From: Aquibacillus albus
GTDB lineage: Bacteria > Bacillota > Bacilli > Bacillales > Amphibacillaceae
DNA length: 64,000 nucleotides
NCBI RefSeq assembly: GCF_016908325.1
Contig: NZ_JAFBDR010000010.1
Coordinates: 79,679 to 143,678, forward strand
Direction of reading: 5' to 3'
Below the pieces are notes generated by a model, which was not told the DNA's origin, did no database searches, and worked only from the letters and a program-made list of their open reading frames with translations. The position numbers were made by a program, and so were the translations under genes. Of this stretch, positions 15,230 through 24,260 are shown piece by piece. How positions within the stretch are numbered: the first letter of the stretch is position 1; every line of letters starts with the position of its first letter.

Positions 15230-18200
15230 TTATGTCAGTACGGATGACCGATCAGTTTGGATTTCGATTTCCTGAAACATATGATCTGTTGTCACATCGT
15301 TAATAAGCTCAATTAGTCGAGAATGGTGTGTAAAGAAGATGACCTGCGTCTGTTTAGACAGCTCTAGTAATACGCTTAACGTTTCCTTTGATCTTTCGTC
15401 ATCAAAGTGGACTAAGATGTCGTCTACAATAAAAGGAATGGGTTCATTATCTTTTACATACTTTTCGATGCTTGCTATGCGCAGCGCCAAGTATAGCTGG
15501 TCAGTCGACCCATCACTCATTCCTGAAACTTTAACTTTTTCATCACCATTACGAACTCCCATAATAACAGGTTGATCTTTTTCATCAAAATCAACAGTGA
15601 TTCCGTCAAATGATTGCAGGGTCAGACGTTGAAAAATTTGACTAGCTCGGTTCATAATCGGACTCTGATTTTGTTCACGATAATATTCAATGCCTTTTTT
15701 CAATAGCAAAGAAGCTAACTTATGGTTCACATATTGATCGGTCAAATCTGAAATTTTTGCTAATACACTTTGTTTTGCTTCTGCTGCTTGCACAGATGCA
15801 AAGCTTGTCCCTTCAATCTTTTCTTTATATTCTTTTTTCACTACCCCATGCTCCTGTTCAAGCTCAGAACGGGTTTTATCCAATTCACTTCGATGTCGGC
15901 CTAACTCTTCTAATTGATGATCAATCAAGTCATTATCCGTTTCTCCTGCTTCATCCAATAATTGTTCGAGTGAAAGTCCGTTTCCTACTTCTACTAACTC
16001 TTCTTCTAGCTGGATGATTTTTTCCGTATACGCCTTTTTTTGATTAAAAGCAGCCTCTACCTTTTCTAGTTCTTCTAGCGTATCAGCCCCTGCTTGCTCC
16101 ATTAGCTGATTTAGTTTTTCTTCTGCTTCTTTCATTTCTTGTTCGGCTGATTGTTTTTCTTGTTCGTATTGTTGTCTTTGCTCCTTTAAATTGTCTCGCT
16201 TTACTTTATCTTGCTTCGCTTTGTTCAAGGCTTGATAAAGTTGTGTGACAACCACATCCATTGCTATATCATCAGGTGTTTCAAATAGAGCATGATCTAG
16301 ATCGTTTACCTTTTCATGAAATAGTTCCATCCGCTCTTTTGTTGTTTTTATTTCTTTTTCAACCTGCTTCATCTCATCAAAACTACGGACACAAGCGTCA
16401 TACGTCTCTAATAGTTGCTTTACGACAGTCGGGGAGGTTTTAACCGATAGTGCGATACCACACAATGCGTTTTCCCATCTTTCTTCCCATTTTGTCATAT
16501 CCTCGACTACTTCTTTTTTACGGTCCACTGCATGCTCCAGCTTCTCCTCTAAGCCTTCGATTGTTGTTTGAAAATGACTTCGTTGACTCTCTTTATCAGT
16601 TAATTTTTTTCTCATTGTTTCTGCTTGATCAACCAGCTCAGCAAGGGAGACATCATCAGAAAGAACGGTATGTTCAGATAATGCAGCGCTTAATAAGGCT
16701 TTTAGCTCTTCCTTTTTCACCTCTAGCATACGCACTTCTTTTTCTACTTTTTGTTTATCCGAAATAAGTGCTAGAATCTGCTCATATTTCTCCAGCCATT
16801 CCATCATTTCTTCTGGAGATAAAGGATGAATATTGGACGGGCGCCATTCATTCTCCCAATCTTCTTTCCACTTCACGAGTGCTTCTTCAACGTTCGCATA
16901 TTCTGTTTCTAGTGTTGCTAGATTGTTTTTACTCACTTCAATGTCAGAGATCAGCTTATTTTTCTCCCCTAGCTTTTCTGCTTCTCTCCGCATCATGTCA
17001 GCTGTTTCATCGGATTCTCGAACACTTTTTTCAAATGCTAAATCAAGTGGAAGTCCTTTGGCAAAAGCGTAAAGTTCTTGGTCATCGACACGCTTATCAT
17101 TTAACTTGTTACGAATGATTAGCCAGCCTGCATCCCGATGCTGTCGCAATTGGTGTAAAAGCTCTTCGGTTGGGATATCTGCCAGGGACTCAAGTTCGCG
17201 CATTCGCTTTTCATTTGCTTCCATCGATTGGTGTTCCGCATCGATTTTCTCCTTGAGTTGTTTCCGTTCATTGATAAGCTCTTGCTCATTTTTACTATAT
17301 TTTTTAACGGTATTTGTTAAATTCGGTACTTGTAATTGCGTAAGTTCTTCACTTGTACCATTCCATAAAGGCAGCCGGCCAATCGCCTCTGTTATATCTT
17401 GATTCCATTGTCGGATTTGTACCTGTTTTTCGTTCAGGCGTGCTTCAATTTTCCCTTCCTCTTTTACTTGATTAATTGCCTGTTCCAGCGCATCAACATC
17501 AACTGGTTCACCCAGTGCTTCTAATGCAGTCGTATACTTTTGGATATCTTTCTTAAGTGTGACGACTTCCTTTTCTACTGTTTTCTGTTCTTGCTCCAAC
17601 AGTGGATGTTGATCACTTAATTCCCGAATCGATTTCTTTTTCTCCACAGAAATACGATATTGATCGATGTAATCGATGGAATCATTCGATGCATCCACCT
17701 CTTTTAAAGCAGTCAGAACTTGTTGCTCTAAGTTTTGGTGTTCCCCTTCTAAAATAGGAAGCTGTTTTTGATCCTTTCGATAAGCCTCTACTTCCCGGTT
17801 TAACGCTTCTATCTTAGCCTCTTGATCGATAAGCCCATTAGGAATCGATAGCTTCTCTAGATCACTGTCAATCGCCTCGAGTTTATCTGTAGCATTTTTC
17901 TTCTTGCTTTCGGCTAATTCCAACTGCTGGATGCTATCTTTTCTACCTTCTTCCGCATGTTCAGACAGGTCCGGGACATGCTCCAGTTCTTTCCGTTTAT
18001 CGATGGCTTCTTTACGAAGTGCAATTTTAGGCAATGTTTGTTTTAACCGACGATATTTCGCTTCTTCGGTACCTAAAACTTTAAACTGCTCTTTTAACGT
18101 TTCTATTTCCTTTTCACCATTGAAGTATTTTTGCTCCAAATCTTTCCACTCTTTAACTTTTAACTGGTTTTCAGCGATTTGTTTCGTCAGTTCTTTTTCT

Positions 18201-18760
18201 TCTTTTATCGCTTGGTTAATAGCTGGTTTCGAGCCACTTTTTAAATAAAGGCTGCGAGAGGCGTTTTCCAGCTCTTCTAACACATGACGAAGTACACTAA
18301 TCCCAGATGCAGCAGAAAATAAGCTTTCTCCGACATTTCCATCGCTCTGCAGCAGACTTTCTCCACCCTCTCTCAAACGAACATGGTCCAGTGCAAACAT
18401 ATTCATAAACTGCTGCTCTGACATCCCACTTAAAAATTTTTGTACTTGTTTTTCATCCAATGGATTACCATCCAAATCTAATACTGTATTTTTCCGTCCT
18501 TTCCGACGAACGAATGGTAAGGTTTCTCCATATTGGTTTGTTAACTGACCGCCAATCCGTAATTTTTGATTATGATGGAGAAAAGAATCCGCTGTTTGTT
18601 GGGGAAAACCATATAGAAGATTAGAAACAGAGCGTAGAATGGTACTTTTCCCTGCTTCATTTGGTCCATAGAGAATATGAAAGTTTTTGTTTTCATCAAA
18701 CATCAACTCATAATTGGTAAAATGTCCAAATGCCTCTAAGTGTAAAAAATCAAACCTCAT
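15230..18760 (-). CDS. yhaN: SbcC/Rad50-like SMC-type ATPase, YhaN family
   Basis: A 1176-residue protein, longer than B. subtilis YhaN (about 960). Walker A is YGPNEAGKST near residue 32. Two very long coiled-coil arms fill residues ~170-1000. The C-terminal part has the ABC signature-like SGMSDGSTDQLYLALRIASI and a Walker B in IPFIVDDILVHFDD. With the YhaO phosphoesterase it should form an Mre11/Rad50-type complex that trims DNA ends. I place the start at ATG 18760, which begins MRFDFLHLEAFG like relatives and has AGGTAGGTG upstream; it lies 4 nt after the yhaO stop, so translation is coupled. Confidence 0.9.
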   Translation of the reverse strand: MRFDFLHLEAFGHFTNYELMFDENKNFHILYGPNEAGKSTILRSVSNLLYGFPQQTADSFLHHNQKLRIGGQLTNQYGETLPFVRRKGRKNTVLDLDGNPLDEKQVQKFLSGMSEQQFMNMFALDHVRLREGGESLLQSDGNVGESLFSAASGISVLRHVLEELENASRSLYLKSGSKPAINQAIKEEKELTKQIAENQLKVKEWKDLEQKYFNGEKEIETLKEQFKVLGTEEAKYRRLKQTLPKIALRKEAIDKRKELEHVPDLSEHAEEGRKDSIQQLELAESKKKNATDKLEAIDSDLEKLSIPNGLIDQEAKIEALNREVEAYRKDQKQLPILEGEHQNLEQQVLTALKEVDASNDSIDYIDQYRISVEKKKSIRELSDQHPLLEQEQKTVEKEVVTLKKDIQKYTTALEALGEPVDVDALEQAINQVKEEGKIEARLNEKQVQIRQWNQDITEAIGRLPLWNGTSEELTQLQVPNLTNTVKKYSKNEQELINERKQLKEKIDAEHQSMEANEKRMRELESLADIPTEELLHQLRQHRDAGWLIIRNKLNDKRVDDQELYAFAKGLPLDLAFEKSVRESDETADMMRREAEKLGEKNKLISDIEVSKNNLATLETEYANVEEALVKWKEDWENEWRPSNIHPLSPEEMMEWLEKYEQILALISDKQKVEKEVRMLEVKKEELKALLSAALSEHTVLSDDVSLAELVDQAETMRKKLTDKESQRSHFQTTIEGLEEKLEHAVDRKKEVVEDMTKWEERWENALCGIALSVKTSPTVVKQLLETYDACVRSFDEMKQVEKEIKTTKERMELFHEKVNDLDHALFETPDDIAMDVVVTQLYQALNKAKQDKVKRDNLKEQRQQYEQEKQSAEQEMKEAEEKLNQLMEQAGADTLEELEKVEAAFNQKKAYTEKIIQLEEELVEVGNGLSLEQLLDEAGETDNDLIDHQLEELGRHRSELDKTRSELEQEHGVVKKEYKEKIEGTSFASVQAAEAKQSVLAKISDLTDQYVNHKLASLLLKKGIEYYREQNQSPIMNRASQIFQRLTLQSFDGITVDFDEKDQPVIMGVRNGDEKVKVSGMSDGSTDQLYLALRIASIEKYVKDNEPIPFIVDDILVHFDDERSKETLSVLLELSKQTQVIFFTHHSRLIELINDVTTDHMFQEIEIQTDRSSVLT

Positions 18761-18764
18761 TCTG

Positions 18765-20027
18765 CTACACACCTACCTTTGTTTGGATATGATGCAATAG
18801 TAAATCCTCTACTTCTTTTAATCTATTTTTCATCGTTTGCGGGTCTGTAAAATGAAAACCGTCCTCGCCATGTTTCAATTCATAAGGTAACGCATTCTGT
18901 ATGTCCTTAAATTCCTCTAATAGTAATTGCAATGCGTCCTCGTCCTCCATGACATTTTCCAAAAACTCCAGGATCGTTGCTACAGGCGTATGTTGTTCTT
19001 GTAATTCATCAAGATTAACGAATCGTGTGGTTTTGACCTTAACTTTTTCCACCCATACTTCGCCCATTTCTAAAGCCATCGAACGAAAATTATTAACCAA
19101 GTGATCCTTATGAACAATTAATTGTTGGTGAACGGGACTTGAGCCTGTGATATGGAAACGTACGGCTAAAAATCTGCCATCCGCTTTTTGCTTAGCTTGT
19201 TCTAACTGAATTCGGGCGTCCTCGATCACATCATCGATGGTTTCAGCTGTTGATGCATCAACGGTACAAATCTCCCACCGAAGTACATCCAATGATTGAT
19301 GTTCATAGGAATCGATGTAACCGTCCTTCACATGTACAATCGTACAGCCCTTATCCCCTGTCTCACCGATGTGCCTTCCTTGAATATTGCCAGGGAACAA
19401 GATAACAGGGTTTTGATCGTGCAATACTTCACGCAGGTGAATATGTCCTAATGCCCAATAATCATATCCTTTTGTAACAAGATCCTCGACAGAGCATGGT
19501 GCATAATTCTCGTGACCTTCCCGTCCAGTTGCACTCGTGTGTAAAATGCCAATGTTCAAATATCCTTCCAGCTTATGCGGATATTCCTTTGCAAGGTTGT
19601 CTGTTACTGACCTTGAGACAAAGCCTTGCCCATGGACAGCAACTTTTAATTCCTCATCTACTGTTGTTGTCGGTTGGTTTACGGAGAATTCCATAACGTT
19701 TTCAGGTAATTTCAATTCCTTAGTAATTAAACTTTGCGCATCATGATTTCCCCGAATCAGATATACTTTAATCCCTTCTTTTTGCAACCGGGTCATTTGG
19801 TTAACAAAGAATAACCCCGTATAATAATCCTTCCAATCTCCGTCATACAAATCCCCAGCAATAACTAAAAAAGAAACATTCCTCTCAATTGCTAGATTCA
19901 CCAGGTTTTGTAATGCCTCACGTGTTGCATTCCGAATCTCTTCCACTGGGGCACCTTCATACTTCTCTAACCCTTTTAACGGACTATCCAAATGAATATC
20001 AGCTGCATGGATAAACGTAAATGACAT
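18765..20027 (-). CDS. yhaO: Mre11/SbcD-like metallophosphoesterase, YhaO family
   Basis: A 420-residue protein with the calcineurin-type phosphoesterase motifs in order: HAADIHLDSP at the N-terminus, IAGDLYDGDW near residue 58, RGNHDAQ near residue 96, and ALGHIHLRE near residue 190. These hold the two metal ions of a DNA exonuclease/endonuclease. The C-terminal ~150 residues are the capping and partner-binding region. It is the first gene of the yhaO-yhaN pair; the ribosome site TAGGAGAG is well spaced. Role in DNA end processing follows from the family. Confidence 0.9.
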   Translation of the reverse strand: MSFTFIHAADIHLDSPLKGLEKYEGAPVEEIRNATREALQNLVNLAIERNVSFLVIAGDLYDGDWKDYYTGLFFVNQMTRLQKEGIKVYLIRGNHDAQSLITKELKLPENVMEFSVNQPTTTVDEELKVAVHGQGFVSRSVTDNLAKEYPHKLEGYLNIGILHTSATGREGHENYAPCSVEDLVTKGYDYWALGHIHLREVLHDQNPVILFPGNIQGRHIGETGDKGCTIVHVKDGYIDSYEHQSLDVLRWEICTVDASTAETIDDVIEDARIQLEQAKQKADGRFLAVRFHITGSSPVHQQLIVHKDHLVNNFRSMALEMGEVWVEKVKVKTTRFVNLDELQEQHTPVATILEFLENVMEDEDALQLLLEEFKDIQNALPYELKHGEDGFHFTDPQTMKNRLKEVEDLLLHHIQTKVGV

Positions 20028-20090
20028 AAAACCCTCTCCTAATATAGTTATCTCTATTATCTACTATAGTTAACTGTGACTGACTATTTA

Positions 20091-20210
20091 GAAAAGCGCA
20101 AGCGCCTTGGTCACCCCCGACAAGCTTAAGTCGAGCCTCAAAGTGGCGCTCTTTTGCCACAGTGAGGATTGACTTAAGACCTCGAGGGGGTAGGCGCTGG
20201 AGCTAGACAT
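20091..20210. repeat. large palindromic intergenic repeat (GCGCAAGCGCC...GGCGCTGGAGCT type)
   Basis: A 120-bp element that folds into one long hairpin by nested pairs: GCGCC with GGCGC, ACCCCC with GGGGGT, CTTAAGTC with GACTTAAG, CCTC with GAGG, and GTGGC with GCCAC around a short loop. The ends AAAAGCGCAAGCGCC and GGCGCTGGAGCTAGAC recur in the element at 20854, with a different interior. Such elements are scattered in Bacillaceae genomes and behave like MITEs or structured RNA repeats. No coding capacity. Confidence 0.75.
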
Positions 20211-20246
20211 CAAAGCGTAAATAATTTATCTTTCTTATCTATTTTA

Positions 20247-20290
20247 AAAAAAGCAGAAGTCGCTTGATAAAAGCTATCCTTCTGCTCATC
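20247..20290 (-). terminator. terminator-like hairpin
   Basis: AGCAGAAG pairs with CTTCTGCT with an inner AGC/GCT pair, and on the minus strand a T-run follows. No gene ends just before it on that strand, so it may shield yhaO from upstream transcription. Confidence 0.5.
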
Positions 20291-20434
20291 GTGATGAATT
20301 AAATTCATTCTAACAAAAAACCTGTCACTTTATTACTATTTTCAGTTAATTCCATATACTGTTAATATATAATAGATTTGCTGATAAAGCTAGTATATTT
20401 AACTATGGTAGATAATACATAATCAAATTTTAGC

Positions 20435-20575
20435 TTTGTTTTAGTTTGCCATCGATTTAATATTAACTAGCTATTCAATTAATTTTCAGCACTTTTTTCC
20501 GACCAAAAATCCAATATTGAGGACTTGAATAAATCCACAGACAATCTATAATAAGTTTTAAGGGAGGGATGAAAA
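20435..20575 (+). promoter_or_regulatory. conserved leader of the second coiled-coil gene copy
   Basis: Shares several blocks with the leader at 13790-13933 (TTGCCAT, CAGCACTTTTTTCC, AAAATCCAAT, CTTGAAT, a TATAAT-like box and GGGAGGGATG). This shows that gene and promoter were copied together. Confidence 0.55.
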
Positions 20576-20875
20576 ATGGAAAAGACAGAGTTAAATCAAA
20601 TTCTAGATGCACTAAAACTTCATGGTGAGCAAGTAAGCTCTAAGTTTGATGAAATGGAAATCAAAGTAAATACTCGTATCGATAAGTTGGAAAAACAAAT
20701 GAATGACCGCTTTGAAAAAGTAGACAAGCACTTTGAACAAATTGACGACCGCTTCGAGCAAGTAGACAAGCGCTTTGACCGTGTCGATGATAAACTTTCT
20801 GGGTTAAGAGTTGATTTGTCAGATACACAAAAAACAGTTGATTACTTAAGAACAAAAGCGCAAGCGCCCTGGTAG
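20576..20875 (+). CDS. small coiled-coil protein, copy cut at its 3' end by a repeat
   Basis: 99 residues. It is closely similar to the 13934 copy: the head LNQILDALKLHGEQVSSKFD, then heptad units (DKHFEQI, DDRFEQV, DKRFDRV), then LSGLRVDLSDTQKTVDYL. After DYLRTKA the frame runs into the GCGCAAGCGCC repeat and stops within it, so the last five residues (AQAPW) come from the repeat. The equivalent tail in the other copy is about 14 residues longer. The ribosome site GGGAGGGAT is strong, so the shortened protein may still be made. Function unknown. Confidence 0.7.
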   Translation: MEKTELNQILDALKLHGEQVSSKFDEMEIKVNTRIDKLEKQMNDRFEKVDKHFEQIDDRFEQVDKRFDRVDDKLSGLRVDLSDTQKTVDYLRTKAQAPW

Positions 20876-21036
20876 CGACGTATGGACTGGGACTGCGGTT
20901 ACTCGTCCCACCGAAAACATTTGGACTGAACCGTAGGAGATAAAGGAAACACGGTAAACGGAGTGAACCGATGTTGACTTATCGTACGGAGGTGAGGGAA
21001 GTCTCACTAGTCGCTGGGCACTGGAGCTGGACGTCG
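20854..21036. repeat. second large palindromic repeat, inserted into a gene end
   Basis: Begins AAAAGCGCAAGCGCCCTGG and ends with CTGGGCACTGGAGCTGGAC, the same terminal words as the element at 20091, but with a longer, different interior (about 180 bp). Terminal pairs include GCCC with GGGC and TAGCGAC with GTCGCT. Its left end lies inside the coiled-coil reading frame and supplies that frame's stop codon, which shows insertion after the gene was duplicated. Confidence 0.7.
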
Positions 21037-21093
21037 CTAACCTACACCAATTATCCCTTATTGCCATCCTTTACAAGAACTCATTTGCAATAT

Positions 21094-21133
21094 AAAAAAC
21101 ACCATTGAAAAATATCTCAATGGCGTTTTTGCT
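21094..21133 (-). terminator. terminator downstream of glucokinase
   Basis: CCATTGA pairs with TCAATGG, flanked by A- and T-runs on both sides. It lies about 135 nt after the glucokinase stop in the right orientation and could also work on the other strand. Confidence 0.65.
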
Positions 21134-21267
21134 CACGAACCTTGCTCCTAAAAAAACAGTCTTATTGTTTGCGTAATAAAGGTGTCAGGCCCAATTGTCT
21201 GTATGTTGCGTTGAACTTGAGGCGGTTACTTCTTTTTGTTTAGTTAAATTGAAAATGCATCATCTAA

Positions 21268-22230
21268 TTACATATTCATCTTAACTAATGATCCTGCTCC
21301 TATTACTCCTGCATCATTCCCAAGCTGAGCTAGTTTTATCTTTGTACTTGTTCTTACCTGTGGAAAGGCATATTTTTCAAAGTATTCTTTTACCCCGTGA
21401 ACCAACATCTCTCCTGCAGCGGATACGCCGCCACCAATAACAATGGCATCTGGACTTAAAACATTAGCAATATTACTGCAAGCAAGCCCTAAGTAAAAAT
21501 AGAATTTATTAACCACCTGTTCAGCTAATGGATCACCTTGTTTCGCTTGATCGAATACTGTTTTTGCCGTTACTTCCTGCCCCTCATTTATTAACCCTTT
21601 TAACACGGAATTCCTATCAAATTCTTTAGCAAAATCTTGAGCTAAGCGTACAACACCAGTTGCACTAGCGACTGTCTCTAAACAGCCAATGTTGCCGCAT
21701 GTGCATTGATAACCATTAGGATTTACATTTATATGGCCGATCTCTCCGGCCGTACCGACACCGTGAACTAGATTACCTTCAGCGACTACACCGCCACCGA
21801 CACCAGTACCTAGTGTAATAAAAACAACATTGGAACTTCCCTCACCAGCGCCTTTCCACTGCTCTCCCAAAGCTGCAACATTGGCATCATTATCAATGTA
21901 AAAAGGAATATTGGTCCCCTTTTCAATTTGCTCCTTCACGGGCTGCAAGGTTTTCCAATTCAAATTATAGGCTCCAATAACAGTCCCCTTTTCAATGTCA
22001 ACGGAACCAGGAGACCCCATTCCAATTCCTAAGAAATCACTTGACGATAGACCTTTTTTGCTAAGATTTTGATTGATAGATTCTATGATATTAGGAACAA
22101 TGTTCTTACCTTCCTGTTGAGAATCCGTTGGAATGCTCCACTTTTCTTCGACCTCACCATTTTCCTTTAAAAAAGCAAATTTAGTGGTTGTACCACCTAA
22201 ATCAATACCTATTAATTTTTTCATTCTCAT
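21268..22230 (-). CDS. glcK: ROK-family glucokinase
   Basis: A 320-residue protein with the ROK features: IGIDLGGTTTKFAF (phosphate loop), IDNDANVAALGEQW with the catalytic Asp near residue 107, TLGTGVGGG, and the zinc-binding CTCGNIGCLET with an EIGHINV lead. It phosphorylates glucose with ATP, feeding glycolysis. Start choice: ATG at 22230, with AAGGAT 6 nt upstream; a second ATG two codons on is possible. B. subtilis glcK is about the same length. It seems to be a single-gene unit here. Confidence 0.92.
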   Translation of the reverse strand: MRMKKLIGIDLGGTTTKFAFLKENGEVEEKWSIPTDSQQEGKNIVPNIIESINQNLSKKGLSSSDFLGIGMGSPGSVDIEKGTVIGAYNLNWKTLQPVKEQIEKGTNIPFYIDNDANVAALGEQWKGAGEGSSNVVFITLGTGVGGGVVAEGNLVHGVGTAGEIGHINVNPNGYQCTCGNIGCLETVASATGVVRLAQDFAKEFDRNSVLKGLINEGQEVTAKTVFDQAKQGDPLAEQVVNKFYFYLGLACSNIANVLSPDAIVIGGGVSAAGEMLVHGVKEYFEKYAFPQVRTSTKIKLAQLGNDAGVIGAGSLVKMNM

Positions 22231-22373
22231 ACACCATCCTTCTTTTACTTAGTAGAGGGAACTTCTCTTTTTATGTATCATTACTATTTTACTACATTTA
22301 AATGATTAAAATGAACGAAATTATCCTACACCTTACAGATAGACTTCACTTATAGAGTAACTATAAAATATTA

Positions 22374-22826
22374 TCATTTCTCTAAATAAGCTTTTAGCGC
22401 TTCCAAATCTTTTTCACATGCTTTTCTAAAAGTTCCAGCCATCATTTTCCCAAACAATTTAGTCAAGCCAGTAAGTCCCTTTATTTCACCGTCTAAAGTA
22501 ATCTCAGAATGATCACCTGACGATGAAATGATGTATGTAAATAAATAGACTCCTTTGCCAGTTGTTCCTTTTGTTCCATCACAACAAAGCACAATTTTAT
22601 TTGGTTCATCCAGTTCAACAACTTCAAAATGCTCAGTGGCCTCTTTTCCAAACATCTTTCTTGTTTCCTTCCACTGACTCCCCACGCGTATTGGCCCATC
22701 CTCCAACCGCTCGATTCCGACAAATCCTTGCATCCAATGCTTAGCTGAGTCCAGATCAAGCAAAGCAGTGTATGCCTTTTGTTTTGTCACCTGGAAAGTT
22801 GTTTTTACTTCAAAACGAATACTCAA
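22374..22826 (-). CDS. SRPBCC/START-like ligand-binding protein
   Basis: About 150 residues of the polyketide cyclase/SRPBCC fold: an N-terminal strand FEVKTTFQVTKQKAYTALLD, a central GSQWKETRKMFGKEATEHFE and a C-terminal helix GTFRKACEKDLEALKAYLE. These proteins bind small hydrophobic ligands; no specific function is known. I choose the TTG at 22826 as start because AAGGAGGTG lies 6 nt before it. A GTG at 22844 overlaps the ribosome site. It stands alone. Confidence 0.8.
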   Translation of the reverse strand: MSIRFEVKTTFQVTKQKAYTALLDLDSAKHWMQGFVGIERLEDGPIRVGSQWKETRKMFGKEATEHFEVVELDEPNKIVLCCDGTKGTTGKGVYLFTYIISSSGDHSEITLDGEIKGLTGLTKLFGKMMAGTFRKACEKDLEALKAYLEK

Positions 22827-22976
22827 ATTAACCACCTCCTTCACGACATTTTCCTAAAGTATAGCACACAGCTAAGCTTAGCTTACTTTGTTCCATACTA
22901 GAATCATTGCCTTTGAACGATCAATCCCGGCCCTTCATCAACTCGATTAATCAAAACATGGCAAAGCATAAATTCA

Positions 22977-24260
22977 TCAACCCATACCACATGCTTCTGC
23001 TAAGAGCTCAACTAAATGAACAACACGAATTTCATTTGTTAGTCCCTCACGCTCTACACCTAATTTCATTTGCAAATGACACCCTGGATTCGTAGTTACA
23101 ATAACTTTTGGCGTGATTTTTTTAACAGACTTCATTTTTTCATCTAATATTTCCATTGATTTTTCATAATGAATGACATTATAAATTCCAGCAGAACCAC
23201 AACACATATCTTTTTGGGGCAATTCTACCAAATGGATTCCTGGTATGGACTTGATTAGATTTACTGGTTCTCTGACTGTTTTTTGAACATTACTCATATG
23301 ACAAGATGGCTGATACGTAACTACTTCATTTACCGCTTTTTTATATGGCAAAGACAACTGGTTTAAAATCACGCTGATATCTACATTCTTTTTAGAAAAC
23401 CTTCTTGCCCTCTCTTCCCATTCAGAATCACCATGGAAAAGATGATCATATTCGACAAGCATCGCTCCGCATCCACCAATACTATTGACCACAAAATCAA
23501 AATCATATTGTTCAAAAGCTTTGATATTTCTTTTAGCTAGTTCCCTTGTTTTGTCTAGTTCACCACTATGATTTTGCAGAGCTCCGCAACAAGTTTGTTC
23601 TTTAATTACAGTGACATCACAGCCTGCTTGTTGAAGCAATTCGATGCTTTTGGTATTAATCGAAGAAAACATCGTGTCCATCACACAGCCTGTAAAAAAA
23701 CCGATGTTAAAAACAGGTTCGTTTTTAGCTGGATAATATGTTTTTCTTTTTTTCCTCTTCGATAATCCTTCCGCATCAGGTAGGACTTTTTCAAATGATT
23801 GTAATTTTTCTGGTAAAGTGTTAAGTAATTTTGTTTTCCTTGCAATCGTTTCAAGACCAGATTTTTGGTAAGCAGCAACACCCACACCAGCTGCTTTTAA
23901 CATTTTTTTATTTGGAAGCATCGTGTCAAAAAAGAAAGCTTGAAATAACCTTGCTCGCTTGGACATTCCCTTTTTCTTTTCTTCTAGTAAAACCGCTTTA
24001 GCAGATTCTAATATTTTTCCATACTGAACATTCGTTGGGCAGACAACTTCACATGCCCGGCAGCCTAAACACATATTTATTGGATCTTCCAACTCAGAAA
24101 GAGAGAGTTTCCCTTCCGCTGCCACTTTAACCAAATTAATCCGCCCTCGAGGTGAATGTGTTTCTGTTTTCATCGTTACATAGGTTGGACAAGCAGGTAA
24201 ACAATAGCCACATTGAACACAATCAAATGTTTCTTCGTAAGCAAGCTTTGCGTTAGTCAT
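22977..24260 (-). CDS. glcF: glycolate oxidase iron-sulfur subunit
   Basis: A 427-residue protein with two ferredoxin-like 4Fe-4S clusters at the N-terminus (CVQCGYCLPACPTY and CLGCRACEVVCPTNV). Two CCG domains follow (CCGALQNHSGE near residue 225 and CCGSAGIYN near residue 360) that bind further cofactor or serve subunit contacts. With GlcD it passes electrons from glycolate to the membrane quinone pool. Its start overlaps the end of glcD by 8 nt, so the two are translationally coupled. Confidence 0.93.
   Translation of the reverse strand: MTNAKLAYEETFDCVQCGYCLPACPTYVTMKTETHSPRGRINLVKVAAEGKLSLSELEDPINMCLGCRACEVVCPTNVQYGKILESAKAVLLEEKKKGMSKRARLFQAFFFDTMLPNKKMLKAAGVGVAAYQKSGLETIARKTKLLNTLPEKLQSFEKVLPDAEGLSKRKKRKTYYPAKNEPVFNIGFFTGCVMDTMFSSINTKSIELLQQAGCDVTVIKEQTCCGALQNHSGELDKTRELAKRNIKAFEQYDFDFVVNSIGGCGAMLVEYDHLFHGDSEWEERARRFSKKNVDISVILNQLSLPYKKAVNEVVTYQPSCHMSNVQKTVREPVNLIKSIPGIHLVELPQKDMCCGSAGIYNVIHYEKSMEILDEKMKSVKKITPKVIVTTNPGCHLQMKLGVEREGLTNEIRVVHLVELLAEACGMG

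Noticed and set aside
16450..17402. Several plus-strand frames of about 100 codons opposite yhaN
   Set aside because: They lie wholly antisense to the SMC-type gene, are Leu/Ser-rich as expected from the reverse of Glu/Lys coiled coil, and lack ribosome sites.
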